From an uncultured Paracoccaceae bacterium (GTDB lineage Bacteria > Pseudomonadota > Alphaproteobacteria > Rhodobacterales > Rhodobacteraceae): 64,000 bases of DNA. The notes under the pieces are model-generated. The model was given only the letters and a program-made list of their open reading frames with translations, was not told the DNA's origin and made no database searches. The DNA lies in contig OY288149.1 of NCBI GenBank assembly GCA_958439195.1, positions 62,001-126,000 on the forward strand. Reading direction: 5' to 3'. The number at the start of each line of letters is the position of its first letter. The first letter of the stretch is position 1. A program made the translations under genes and the position numbers. Positions 42,702 to 50,922 of this stretch are shown piece by piece.

Positions 42702-43369
42702 GCGCGGTTGCCGTGTGACAGTTCGCTGTTGCGCCGGATCAGGGCGGGCAGGTCATCCCAATGGTCAAAGGCGGCATGATGCGGCAGGTCGGCCAGCGCC
42801 GTCTTGCGATAGCCTTGGGTGAACAGCACCAGCGGCACACCGGCGCGCTGGGCGGTTTCGGCATCCACCTCGCTGTCGCCCAGAAACAGGATCGGCCCAT
42901 CGCCAACCAAAGAGATGGCAAGATGCAGCGGCGCGGGATCGGGTTTGCGCACGGGCAGCGTATCGCCGCCCACAATCACCGGGAAGCGGTGGGTCCAGCC
43001 CAGATGGGCCAACAGCGCGCGGGTCGGACCTTCGGGTTTGTTGGTGCAAAGCGCCATGGGCAGGTCAATCGCATCCAGCGCCGCCTCTACCCCCGGATAG
43101 GGGCGGGTCAGGCCGCCGGGATCATGTTCATAGCGGGTGATGAAGCGGGCGCACAGGTCGGCGTGACGGGCGGGATCGTCGGGCAGGGCCAGCGCATGCA
43201 TGACGCGGGTGATCAGGATGGGAACGCCGCCGCCGACAAAGCCGCGCACCGTTTCAAACGTCAGGGGGGCATGGCCATCCTCGGCCAGCAGGGCATTGAC
43301 CCCGGCATGGATGTCGGGTGCGCTGTCGACCAGCGTGCCGTCAAGATCAAGGATCAGGGCGCGGATCAC
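42698..43369 (-). CDS. gph: HAD-family phosphoglycolate phosphatase
   Basis: A 223-residue HAD hydrolase. Motif I is ILDLDGTLVDSAPDIHAGVNALL at the N-terminus, motif II is CTNKPEGPTRALL near residue 110, motif III is KPDPAPLH near residue 140, and motif IV is FLGDSEVDAETAQRAGV near residue 165. The cap domain and the SAPDI context fit phosphoglycolate phosphatase, which clears 2-phosphoglycolate. It starts three bases after the stop of the FAD oxidoreductase gene, so it is probably cotranscribed with it, although the functions are not obviously linked. Confidence 0.83.
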   Translation of the reverse strand: MIRALILDLDGTLVDSAPDIHAGVNALLAEDGHAPLTFETVRGFVGGGVPILITRVMHALALPDDPARHADLCARFITRYEHDPGGLTRPYPGVEAALDAIDLPMALCTNKPEGPTRALLAHLGWTHRFPVIVGGDTLPVRKPDPAPLHLAISLVGDGPILFLGDSEVDAETAQRAGVPLVLFTQGYRKTALADLPHHAAFDHWDDLPALIRRNSELSHGNRA

Positions 43370-43372
43370 CGG

Positions 43373-44770
43373 TCAGCGCCCCGTGAGCCAGTTGCCCAGT
43401 TTGGCCAGCCGTGACGGCGGGCCTTGGCGGGCCGTTTCGCGCCGGTCGGCCATGCCGTAAAGGCCATACATCCCATGCACTCCCAGCCAGCGCAGCGGTT
43501 CGGGTTCCCATTTGCGCACCCGGCGGTTCACCCAAGGCAGGCGTGTCAGATCGGTCTGGCGGTCCAGCGTCAGATCGGCCAGCGTGCGGCCCGACAGGTT
43601 CGAGGTGGATACCCCAACCCCGACATAGCCCCCGGCCCAGCCGATGCGCGTGACCGGGTCCAGCCCCGCCGTGGCGCACCAGTCGCGCGGCACGCCGATC
43701 ACGCCGCACCAGGCATGGTCGATGGAAAAGCGCTTCGTGGCGGGGAAATGGGTGTGCAGGATGGTGGTCAGGCGGCGGATGGTTTCGGCGTCAGGCGCCC
43801 CCGATTTGTCGATGTCCGAGCCAAAGCGATACGGCACACCGCGCGCGCCCACGGTGATGCGCCCTTCGCGCGTGCGTTGGCAATAGCAATAGGCGTTGGC
43901 GAAATCGCCAAGGATTTCATGGCCATGCCAGCCGATTTCGGCCCAAACCTCGGGCGGCAGGGGTTCGGTGGCGATCTGCGCGGAATTGAGCGGCAGCCAT
44001 TCGCGTTTCAGCCCCGGCAGGGTGGCGGTGAACCCTTCGGTGCAGCGCAGGATGGTGTGGGCGGTGACGGTGCCGCGTTTCGTGGTGACGCGGCCGGGGG
44101 CGATGGCGGTAACTTCGGTTTCTTCGCAGATGCGCACGCCCATCGCTTCGACCACCTGTGCCAGACCGCGCACCAGTTTTGCAGGCTGCACACGGGCCAC
44201 GCCGCCCACCACCATCGCGCCCAGCACACCGGGGATGTTCACGCGGCTGGCAGTCTGTCCCGCACCGATCATGTGGACGCGGTCTTCGCCCCAATGGCGG
44301 CGGTGGGCAACCTCTGCCTCGCAGCGGGCAAGCTGGGCGGGGGTTGTGGCGACCATCAATTCATCGGTGCGCAGGATGTCGGCCTCTATCCCTTCAACCC
44401 CGGCTACACGGATGATTTCGTCCACCGTGCCGGTCATCGTCTGCACCATTGCGCGGACCGATGCCTCATCCGAGGTGGCCAGATAGCGTTCGTGGTTCCA
44501 GGCAAAGCCGCCCGTCAGCCAGCCACCATTGCGGCCGGACGCGCCGAAGCCTGCGAAATCCTTTTCACAAACGATGATGTTCAGGCCGGGATCGGCTTTT
44601 TTCAGGTAGTAGGCCGACCAAAGCCCGGTATAGCCCGCGCCAATGATGCAGACATCGGTTGTGGTGTCGCCCGGCAGGGGTGGGCGGCGGGTCTGCGGCA
44701 GGCCGATATCGGCATACCAGAAGGATACGTCGCCGACATGGGCGGGGCCTTGGCCAAGGGGGGCATTCAT
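43373..44770 (-). CDS. FAD-dependent amine oxidoreductase (PuuB-like DAO family)
   Basis: A 465-residue DAO-family oxidase. The dinucleotide-binding motif DVCIIGAGYTGLWSAYYLKKADP lies near residue 40, GFGASGRNGGWLTGGFAW near residue 73, and the FAD-end motif GWAGGYVGVGVSTSNLSGRTLADL near residue 395. This pattern fits gamma-glutamylputrescine oxidase and related enzymes. The upstream gene encodes a PuuA-like glutamine synthetase, nine bases away, so together they probably glutamylate and then oxidise an amine. Putrescine is the best guess; other amines are possible. Confidence 0.85.
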   Translation of the reverse strand: MNAPLGQGPAHVGDVSFWYADIGLPQTRRPPLPGDTTTDVCIIGAGYTGLWSAYYLKKADPGLNIIVCEKDFAGFGASGRNGGWLTGGFAWNHERYLATSDEASVRAMVQTMTGTVDEIIRVAGVEGIEADILRTDELMVATTPAQLARCEAEVAHRRHWGEDRVHMIGAGQTASRVNIPGVLGAMVVGGVARVQPAKLVRGLAQVVEAMGVRICEETEVTAIAPGRVTTKRGTVTAHTILRCTEGFTATLPGLKREWLPLNSAQIATEPLPPEVWAEIGWHGHEILGDFANAYCYCQRTREGRITVGARGVPYRFGSDIDKSGAPDAETIRRLTTILHTHFPATKRFSIDHAWCGVIGVPRDWCATAGLDPVTRIGWAGGYVGVGVSTSNLSGRTLADLTLDRQTDLTRLPWVNRRVRKWEPEPLRWLGVHGMYGLYGMADRRETARQGPPSRLAKLGNWLTGR

Positions 44771-44779
44771 GGGCGCATC

Positions 44780-46156
44780 TCACAGATACCAGTCATATTC
44801 GCGGGGCAGGACATCGGCCATGAACGCCTCGAATTCCGCGCGTTTGATCGTGGCATAGGCAGCGGGATAGCGGGGGCCAAGGTAGTCAGCCATGAGGGCC
44901 GAGCTTTCCATCCGGTCAAGCGCCGTCCAGAGTTTCAGGGGCATGGTGGGATCAGCCTCTTCCCCGGCATTTCCGGTTGATGGGGGGGTAGGGGAAAGCT
45001 GCCGGGTCAGGCCGTGATGAACGCCCGCCAGCACGGCGGCCATGACAAGGTAGGGGTTCGCCTCGGCCCCGGCAATGCGGTGTTCGATCCGCCGCGCCGC
45101 GCCGCCGCCTGCGGGGATGCGAAAGCTGACCGACCGGTTGTTGGTGCCCCAGGACGTGTTGACCGGGACAAACTGGTTAGGCGCGAACCGGCGATAGGCG
45201 TTCAGGTTGGGGGCAAAGATTGCCATCGCGTCATGCGTGGTGGCCTGAAGCCCGGCAATGGCGTGGCCCAGAATCGCGTCGCCCAGAATCGCGTCGCCCG
45301 CCGTGGTGCGGTCGTCAAAGACATTGCGCCCTTCGGCATCAACCAGGCTGAGGTGGATGTGCAGGCCAGATCCCGACTGATCGGCAAAGGGTTTTGACAT
45401 GAAGGTGGCGTCCAACCCGTGCCGATTGGCGACGCCTTTGACAATCCGTCGCAGCATCAGGGCATGGTCGGCGGCACGGATGGGATCGGGCAGATGACCA
45501 AGGTTCACCTCGAACTGTGCGCCGCCATATTCGGCGGTGGCGGCCCCTGCGGGAACGCCTTGGGCGATGCAGGCGGCGTCGATCTCGGCCAGGATCGTGG
45601 CCCATTCATCCAGCTTGTCAAAGGCCAGAACACGCGGCGCTTCCGGCGCGCGACCGGACCGGGCGGGGCGGGCAGGTGCGATGCGACCATTTGCATCGCG
45701 GGTGGGATCGACGAGATAGAATTCCAGCTCGCAGGCCACGACCGGAGTCAGGCCCAGATCGGCAAAGCGGGCCACGACCGATCCCAGGATGGCGCGCGGA
45801 TCGAACCACCACGCGGCAACACCTTCGGGCGGGGCGGGGGCGATCAGGACCTGTGCAGTATCGTCCTGCCACGGGACAAGCGCGAGTGTGCCGGGCAGGG
45901 GATAAGAGGTGGCATCCGGGTCGCCATCGGAAAAGCCGATCCCTTCGACATCCCAGCACGCCCCAAGGGCATCCAGCGTGGTGATCCCGGCGCAAAACGC
46001 CACGCCGGAGGTCCAGACTTTGGACGCATCGCGGATGGGGTATCGCTTGCCGATGGGCGTGCCGCATAGATCAAACATCACCGCATCGAGGAAGCGGAGG
46101 TTCGGGTGGGCGGCGAGAAAAGCATCGAGTTCGGGGAGCGAAGTAGCATCTGTCAT
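44780..46156 (-). CDS. glutamine synthetase-family protein (gamma-glutamylpolyamine synthetase-like)
   Basis: A 458-residue GS-family ligase. It has the N-terminal beta-grasp (RFLDAVMFDLCGTPIGKRYPI), the metal/ATP-site segment AEYGGAQFEVNLGH near residue 225, FMSKPFADQSGSGLHIHLSL near residue 270, and NRSVSFRIPAGGGAARRIEHR near residue 350. PuuA-type enzymes attach glutamate to putrescine or similar amines. The oxidase gene downstream supports that. ATG 46156 is chosen over 46300, which would run into the terminator hairpin. A 15-base tandem duplication (45267-45296) repeats DAILG within the protein. Confidence 0.83.
   Translation of the reverse strand: MTDATSLPELDAFLAAHPNLRFLDAVMFDLCGTPIGKRYPIRDASKVWTSGVAFCAGITTLDALGACWDVEGIGFSDGDPDATSYPLPGTLALVPWQDDTAQVLIAPAPPEGVAAWWFDPRAILGSVVARFADLGLTPVVACELEFYLVDPTRDANGRIAPARPARSGRAPEAPRVLAFDKLDEWATILAEIDAACIAQGVPAGAATAEYGGAQFEVNLGHLPDPIRAADHALMLRRIVKGVANRHGLDATFMSKPFADQSGSGLHIHLSLVDAEGRNVFDDRTTAGDAILGDAILGHAIAGLQATTHDAMAIFAPNLNAYRRFAPNQFVPVNTSWGTNNRSVSFRIPAGGGAARRIEHRIAGAEANPYLVMAAVLAGVHHGLTRQLSPTPPSTGNAGEEADPTMPLKLWTALDRMESSALMADYLGPRYPAAYATIKRAEFEAFMADVLPREYDWYL
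45267..45296. repeat. in-frame 15-bp tandem duplication in the glutamine synthetase-like gene
   Basis: CCCAGAATCGCGTCG occurs twice in direct tandem, at 45267-45281 and 45282-45296. In the protein it gives DAILG-DAILG just before HAIAGLQATTHDA, a helix normally without such a repeat. It adds five residues and leaves the frame intact. Perfect identity suggests a recent slippage event. Confidence 0.8.
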
Positions 46157-46216
46157 GACGCGAAGCCTAGCGACGGCGTGCCGCTTGTCATCCCCGAAGT
46201 TGCGAGAAAATGGTCG

Positions 46217-46254
46217 CGGGGCGGGAATTCTTCGGGTGAAGAATTCCCGCCCCG
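46217..46254 (-). terminator. terminator hairpin after glutaryl-CoA dehydrogenase gene
   Basis: A perfect 17-bp stem with a GGGT loop, arms at 46217-46233 and 46238-46254, nine bases past the stop of the acyl-CoA dehydrogenase gene. The reverse strand continues CGACCATTTTC, so the T-run is weak and offset. The stem core GAATTCTTC/GAAGAATTC resembles the palindrome between rhaT and rhaP. Confidence 0.75.
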
Positions 46255-46262
46255 CCTGTTGA

Positions 46263-47504
46263 TCAGAAAAACGCCTGAACCCCGGTGATGGCGCGGCCAA
46301 GGATCAGGGCATGCACGTCATGGGTGCCTTCGTAGGTGTTCACGGTTTCCAGGTTCACCATGTGGCGCATGATCTGGAAGTCTTCCTGAATGCCATTGCC
46401 GCCATGCATGTCGCGGGCCCAGCGGGCGGCATCCAGCGCCTTGCCGCAATTGTTGCGTTTGACGATGGAGATCATTTCCGGCGCGGCATTCGCCTCGTCC
46501 AGCAGGCGGCCGACGCGGAGGCTGGCCTGAAGGCCAAGGGAGATTTCGGTCATCATGTTGGCGAGTTTCAATTGGTAAAGCTGCGTTCCCGCCAACGGCT
46601 TGCCGAATTGCTTGCGGTCCAGCCCGTATTGGCGCGCGGCATGCATGCAGAATTCGGCGGCGCCCATCACCCCCCAGGAAATGCCATAGCGCGCACGGTT
46701 CAGGCAGCCGAAGGGGCCTTTCAGCCCCTCGACATGGGGCAGGAGCGCGTCTTCGCCCACTTCGACATCCTTCATCACGATTTCACCGGTGATTGAGGCG
46801 CGGAGGCTGAGCTTGCCGCCGACTTTGGGGGCGGTCAGGCCCTTGGTGCCCTTTTGCAGGACAAAGCCCTTGATCTTGCCGCCATGCGCCTCAGATTTTG
46901 CCCAGACGACAAAGACATCGGCAATGGGGGCGTTGGAAATCCACATCTTCGCGCCGTTCAGCACATAGCCATTGGCGGTTTTCTTGGCGGTGGTCTTCAT
47001 CCCTGCCGGATCAGACCCGGCATCGGGTTCTGTCAGGCCAAAGCAGCCGATCCATTCGCCGGATGCCAGTTTAGGCAGGAATTTCTGGCGCTGTTCTTCG
47101 GTTCCGTACGCATAGATCGGATACATCACCAGCGACGATTGCACCGACATCATCGACCGATACCCGCTATCGACCCGTTCCACTTCGCGCGCCACAAGGC
47201 CGTAGGCGACATAAGAGCTGCCCAACCCGCCGTATTCTTCGGGAATGGTTACGCCCAGAAGGCCCATCTCGCCCATTTCGCGGAAGATGGCGGGATCGGT
47301 GGTTTCTTCCCGATAGGCGGCGACCACGCGGGGTTGCAGCTTTTCCTGCGCATAGGCGCGGGCGGCATCGCGCAGCATCCGTTCTTCTTCGGTCAGTTGG
47401 TCATTCAGGCGGAAGGGGTCTTCCCAATCGAACCGGCCCAGATCGGGGGCATCCTTGGCCTTCAGCTTCGGCTTGTCGGTGGTTTTCGGGGCGTCAAGGC
47501 TCAT
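46263..47504 (-). CDS. gcdH: glutaryl-CoA dehydrogenase
   Basis: A 413-residue acyl-CoA dehydrogenase. Family features are FDWEDPFRLNDQLTEEERMLRDAAR at the N-terminus, FGLTEPDAGSDPAGM near residue 142, and the GCDH-type C-terminal motif NTYEGTHDVHALILGRAITG with the catalytic Glu. It converts glutaryl-CoA to crotonyl-CoA in lysine, hydroxylysine and tryptophan breakdown, transferring electrons to ETF. ATG 47504 is preceded by GGAGGAAC and matches the family start; an open frame to 47669 crosses the divergent regulator's promoter. A divergent LysR gene is adjacent, as is usual for gcdH. Confidence 0.92.
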   Translation of the reverse strand: MSLDAPKTTDKPKLKAKDAPDLGRFDWEDPFRLNDQLTEEERMLRDAARAYAQEKLQPRVVAAYREETTDPAIFREMGEMGLLGVTIPEEYGGLGSSYVAYGLVAREVERVDSGYRSMMSVQSSLVMYPIYAYGTEEQRQKFLPKLASGEWIGCFGLTEPDAGSDPAGMKTTAKKTANGYVLNGAKMWISNAPIADVFVVWAKSEAHGGKIKGFVLQKGTKGLTAPKVGGKLSLRASITGEIVMKDVEVGEDALLPHVEGLKGPFGCLNRARYGISWGVMGAAEFCMHAARQYGLDRKQFGKPLAGTQLYQLKLANMMTEISLGLQASLRVGRLLDEANAAPEMISIVKRNNCGKALDAARWARDMHGGNGIQEDFQIMRHMVNLETVNTYEGTHDVHALILGRAITGVQAFF

Positions 47505-47648
47505 GGCCGTTCCTCCGTTCGGGTGGTTGGGTTGCGACAGTGTGCCAGCAGGGGCTGAGTCGCGCCATGCCGGGTCTTTCGCTTGTATGGCGCAAGAGTT
47601 TGTGAATTTATAGCGAAGTATTTTCCAAACTTGTTGAGGTTTGCGCAA

Positions 47649-48536
47649 ATGATCCCGCCGCGCCGTCATTTACCCAGCCTGTCCGGCCTGTTGGCGCTGG
47701 AGGCGGTAGATCGTCTTGGCACCGCGACGGCGGCGGCGGCGGATCTGAACCTGACACCCGGTGCCATCAGCCGCGCTTTGCAAGAGGTAGAGGCGCAACT
47801 GGGCGTGACGCTTTTGATCCGCGACCGGCAGCGGTTGCGGCTGACGTCTGCGGCGCGGGATTATGTGGCCGAGGCGCGGCGGGCGCTGGCTGTGCTGGGG
47901 CAGGCGGGGCAACGGTTGCGTGCGGGCGGCGGTGGGGAAAGCCTGTTGCTGGCCATCCTGCCCGCCTTCGGGATGCATTGGCTGGCCCCGCGGCTGCGGG
48001 ATTTTCGGGTGGCACATCCGGGGGTGACGCTGACCCTGACCACGCGGCTGCGGCCCTTTGATCTGGAGGGCGAGGGGTTTGATGCTGCGATCCATTATGG
48101 GCGGGCGGATTGGCCGGGGGCGGAACATCTGCTGTTGATGGCGGAAGAGGTGCAGGCCGTGTGCGCGCCGGGGTTCCTGCCTGCGCCCTTGGTCGCGGCA
48201 GATGCTTTGCTGGCGCTGCCCTTGTTGCAGATTGAAAGCCGGACAGGGGATTGGGGCCGGTGGTTCGCGGCGCAGGGAATGGTGGGGCAAAGGCCTGGGG
48301 GGATGTTGTTTGACCAGTTCGCCACGATGCAGCAGGCGGCGGTTCACGGCTTGGGTGTCGCGCTGTTGCCAACGTTCCTGATTGGCGATGATCTGGCGGT
48401 GGGCCGTTTGGTGCCTGCCTGGGGCGGGCCGGTCCGAGCGGCGGGAAGTTACTGGCTGGTCTGGCCCAAAGGCGTGCCGCCGCGCCCGGCGATGGCCGCG
48501 TTTCGTGACTGGATCACCGGGCAGGCGGCTGGATAG
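47649..48536 (+). CDS. LysR-family regulator (GcvA/GcdR-like)
   Basis: A 295-residue LysR protein of the GcvA-like subgroup. Its N-terminus PPRRHLPSLSGLLALEAVDRLGTATAAAADLNLTPGAISRALQEVEAQLGVTLLIRD forms the DNA-binding domain. The effector domain begins near residue 88 with LLLAILPAFGMHWLAPRLRDFRVAHPGV. It is divergent from gcdH across 144 bases that include an AT-rich stretch, and probably activates gcdH in response to glutarate or glutaryl-CoA. ATG 47649 has GAGG about eight bases upstream; an upstream ATG at 47583 would overlap that AT-rich promoter region. Confidence 0.88.
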   Translation: MIPPRRHLPSLSGLLALEAVDRLGTATAAAADLNLTPGAISRALQEVEAQLGVTLLIRDRQRLRLTSAARDYVAEARRALAVLGQAGQRLRAGGGGESLLLAILPAFGMHWLAPRLRDFRVAHPGVTLTLTTRLRPFDLEGEGFDAAIHYGRADWPGAEHLLLMAEEVQAVCAPGFLPAPLVAADALLALPLLQIESRTGDWGRWFAAQGMVGQRPGGMLFDQFATMQQAAVHGLGVALLPTFLIGDDLAVGRLVPAWGGPVRAAGSYWLVWPKGVPPRPAMAAFRDWITGQAAG

Positions 48537-48555
48537 GTGGATGGGGCGGGCAGCA

Positions 48556-50160
48556 TTACGCGCTGCGGTCCCCTGTGGCCACATGGTCCCAGACCCGCGA
48601 AATCACCACCGACCCTTCCCCCACCGCCGAGGCGACGCGCTTGATCGATCCGGCCCGCACATCGCCCACCGCAAAGATACCGGGGGTTGACGCGGCGTGG
48701 CCATCATCGGTGACGACAAACCCCTTGCTGTCCAGATCGACCAGACCTGACAGCCAGTCGGTGTTCGGCGCAGCGCCCACCATGACGAAAAGTCCGGCGG
48801 CGGGAATGTCAGTTTCGCCGTTTCGATCGCGCAGCGTGATGCTGTCCAGCGCCGCGTCGCCATGCAGGGCGGTGACTTCGGCATGGAAGTGCAGGGTGAT
48901 GGCATCGTTCTTGCGGATGCGTTCGATCAGGTAATCCGACATGGACGCTGCAAGCGACGGGCCGCGCACCACCAGATGCACGTGCGCCGCACGGCGGCTA
49001 AGGAACATGGCGGCCTGACCCGCCGAATTGCCGCCGCCGATCACCACGGCATTTCGGCCCTGCACATGCCGGGCCTCAAGCTCTGTCGCGGCGTAGGATA
49101 CGCCCGCGCCTTCAAATTCCTCAAGCCTGGCTAGTGGAAGGCGGCGGTATTGCACGCCGGTGGCCACCACGATGGACTGCGCCTGCACCGTGGCGCCGTC
49201 ATCCAGCGTGACGGCAAAACCCGCGCTGTTCTGCGCGACGGCGGCCACGCGACGTGGCACGGCAAAACGAGTGCCGAATTTCAGCGCCTGAATTTCGCCG
49301 CGCGCGCAAAGATCGGCCCCGGAAATGCCGGTGGGAAAGCCCATGTAATTTTCGATCCGCGATGATGTGGCGGCCTGCCCGCCCACGGCCAGTTCGTCGA
49401 TCACCAGCGCGCGCAGACCTTCGGCCCCGGCATAGACCGCAGCAGCAAGGCCGGCGGGACCGGCCCCCACGATCACCACGTTGAATTGCGCGCCTTCCTC
49501 GACTGCGAGGTCCAGCCCGAAATAGCGCGCAAGGCTGCGGGGCGTGGGGTCCGGCAGGACCGTGCTTTCCCCAAGGATGACGCTGCCCCGATCTGCCGGT
49601 ATGCCACAGCGCAGGGCCAGGGTGCGCGCCTCTGCGCTGCCGATGGGGTGGGCGCGGTAAGGGATGCGGTTCTGGGCGGCAAAGGCTTCGACCCGGCGGA
49701 TCGCGCGGTCGGTGTCCGACCCGATCAATGTCAGCCCGGCCTGACCGCTTTCGATCAGCCGGCGGCGGCGGGCGGCGAACACGGTGACGATGATGTCGCT
49801 CATTTCCGGGATGTCGGCGAGGGCTTGCAACATTGCGGCGCGCGGGACGCGGATGGCGGTCAGGGGTGTGACGGCGCGGTTCGTCAGCATGGCGGTGCCG
49901 CCGGTCAGAAAGCTCATTTCACCGGTGAATTGTGTGGGGCCAAGCGTGGCCGCACCGTAAAGCTGTCCTGTCACCTCATCCCAGGCTGCGGCCTCGCCGG
50001 TCAGGATGTAGAAAAACGCCTCATTCGGGGCGCCGAAGGCCACGATGGTATCGCCGGGGGCGAAATGGACGATGTCGCCCAGCGCATGCAGGCGTTCGAC
50101 ATGGCTATCGGCAAGCGGCGTGCGGGTATAGGTGGCAAGATCGACGGCAGAGCTTTCCAT
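48556..50160 (-). CDS. FAD oxidoreductase with N-terminal cyclic-nucleotide-binding domain, lacking the redox dithiol
   Basis: A 534-residue three-part protein. Residues about 15-125 form a cNMP-binding-like domain (GDIVHFAPGDTIVAFGAPNEAFFYILTGEAA). Residues about 165-220 resemble a thioredoxin-like linker domain. From about residue 230 it is a thioredoxin-reductase-like FAD/NAD(P) module with VVIVGAGPAGLAAAVYAG, VATGVQYRRL and AVVIGGGNSAGQAAMFL, plus the C-terminal GIFAVGDVRAGSIKRVASAVGEG. At the place where thioredoxin reductase has CxxC there is YAATELEA, so it cannot act as a dithiol reductase. The ATG at 50160 follows GGGAGACACGC; the frame upstream is not homologous. Confidence 0.87.
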   Translation of the reverse strand: MESSAVDLATYTRTPLADSHVERLHALGDIVHFAPGDTIVAFGAPNEAFFYILTGEAAAWDEVTGQLYGAATLGPTQFTGEMSFLTGGTAMLTNRAVTPLTAIRVPRAAMLQALADIPEMSDIIVTVFAARRRRLIESGQAGLTLIGSDTDRAIRRVEAFAAQNRIPYRAHPIGSAEARTLALRCGIPADRGSVILGESTVLPDPTPRSLARYFGLDLAVEEGAQFNVVIVGAGPAGLAAAVYAGAEGLRALVIDELAVGGQAATSSRIENYMGFPTGISGADLCARGEIQALKFGTRFAVPRRVAAVAQNSAGFAVTLDDGATVQAQSIVVATGVQYRRLPLARLEEFEGAGVSYAATELEARHVQGRNAVVIGGGNSAGQAAMFLSRRAAHVHLVVRGPSLAASMSDYLIERIRKNDAITLHFHAEVTALHGDAALDSITLRDRNGETDIPAAGLFVMVGAAPNTDWLSGLVDLDSKGFVVTDDGHAASTPGIFAVGDVRAGSIKRVASAVGEGSVVISRVWDHVATGDRSA

Positions 50161-50354
50161 GCGTGTCTCCCGGAGTTGGCGCGCGACTGGCGGCCAACGG
50201 TCCCGCTGAAAAGTATATGGGAGCCGGCCCCTGCGGCAAGGTTGGGCCATGCGATGCTGGCCATTCCGGGCGCACGCAATGCCCACACGCGGTGCCTGCG
50301 CCTATTCCTTGGGCCTGTTCCTTGGGCCGATTGCCAATACCGGATGGGTTTGCG

Positions 50355-50427
50355 TAGGGCCGGAGGGACTCGAACCCCCAACAAAGGCGTTATGAGCGCC
50401 CGGCTCTAACCATTGAGCTACAGCCCC
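50355..50427 (-). tRNA. tRNA with CAU anticodon (isoleucine-2 or elongator methionine)
   Basis: A 73-nucleotide cloverleaf can be folded: acceptor GGGGCTG/CGGCCCT with G-U pairs, D-arm GCTC/GAGC, anticodon stem GGGCG/CGCCT with loop CTCATAA, and T-arm GGGGG-TTCGAGT-CCCTC. The anticodon is CAT. The two G-U pairs in the acceptor and the lack of an encoded CCA (the genome reads CGC) leave the identity open. I lean to tRNA-Ile(CAU), which needs lysidine modification; elongator tRNA-Met is the alternative. Confidence 0.85.
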
Positions 50428-50481
50428 GCAGGTGTTGGCCTAAGGCCAATGATCGCGGGGGTCAAGACGGGGACGGGCCTG

Positions 50482-50670
50482 TCAGTCGCCATCAGGGGCC
50501 AACTGTCGCATCACGGCCCAGGATACCGGGACACCCAGCGCAAAGCCCAGCGCGGCAGCGATGAGGATAGCCTTGAGCGTGACCATCCCCATGGTCAGCA
50601 CGATGATGATGCCGACCCCGGCTAATGAGGGGCTGATGACCGCGAAGAGCAGAAGGAAGAGGCGGGACAT
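50482..50670 (-). CDS. small two-helix membrane protein (CTP-synthetase-labelled family in Rhodobacteraceae)
   Basis: A 62-residue protein, MSRLFLLLFAVISPSLAGVG at the start and two hydrophobic helices (about residues 4-28 and 34-55). Homologous short proteins in Rhodobacteraceae are often mislabelled as CTP synthetase; nothing here resembles that enzyme. It lies between the CAU tRNA and purM, on the reverse strand. The longer frame that includes it upstream runs through a tandem repeat and is not coding. Function unknown. Confidence 0.65.
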   Translation of the reverse strand: MSRLFLLLFAVISPSLAGVGIIIVLTMGMVTLKAILIAAALGFALGVPVSWAVMRQLAPDGD

Positions 50671-50707
50671 GGTGTATTCCTCAATCGACAGGGGCCTGAA
50701 TGAAGAC

Positions 50708-50761
50708 GGGCCAGATTTAGGGGGGCCAGATTTAAGAGGGGCCAGATTTAAGAGCGCCAGA
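50708..50761. repeat. short tandem repeat in the purM/membrane-protein divergent region
   Basis: GGGCCAGATTTA occurs three times, at 50708-50719, 50723-50734 and 50739-50750, with spacings of 15 and 16 bases. A partial fourth copy (GCCAGA) is at 50756-50761. It lies just upstream of the small membrane protein gene, in the 252-base divergent gap before purM. The array may bind a regulator or be variable by slippage. Confidence 0.7.
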
Positions 50762-50922
50762 ATGGATCGGTGATGGCGTTCTTTTGCGCGATGTGCGGGG
50801 GCGCCGCCTTGATCCGTGTCAAGCGGCATCAGGCACAGCAGGGTTTGGCCTTCCGCCGTTGCGATGCGGCGGGCGCTGGTATATGCCGCGCCCAACGGCG
50901 ACAGAGCGGCGGAGCATGTGCG

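Noticed and set aside
48556..50160. Thioredoxin reductase (trxB)
   Set aside because: The essential CxxC is missing and a cyclic-nucleotide-type domain is fused to the N-terminus.
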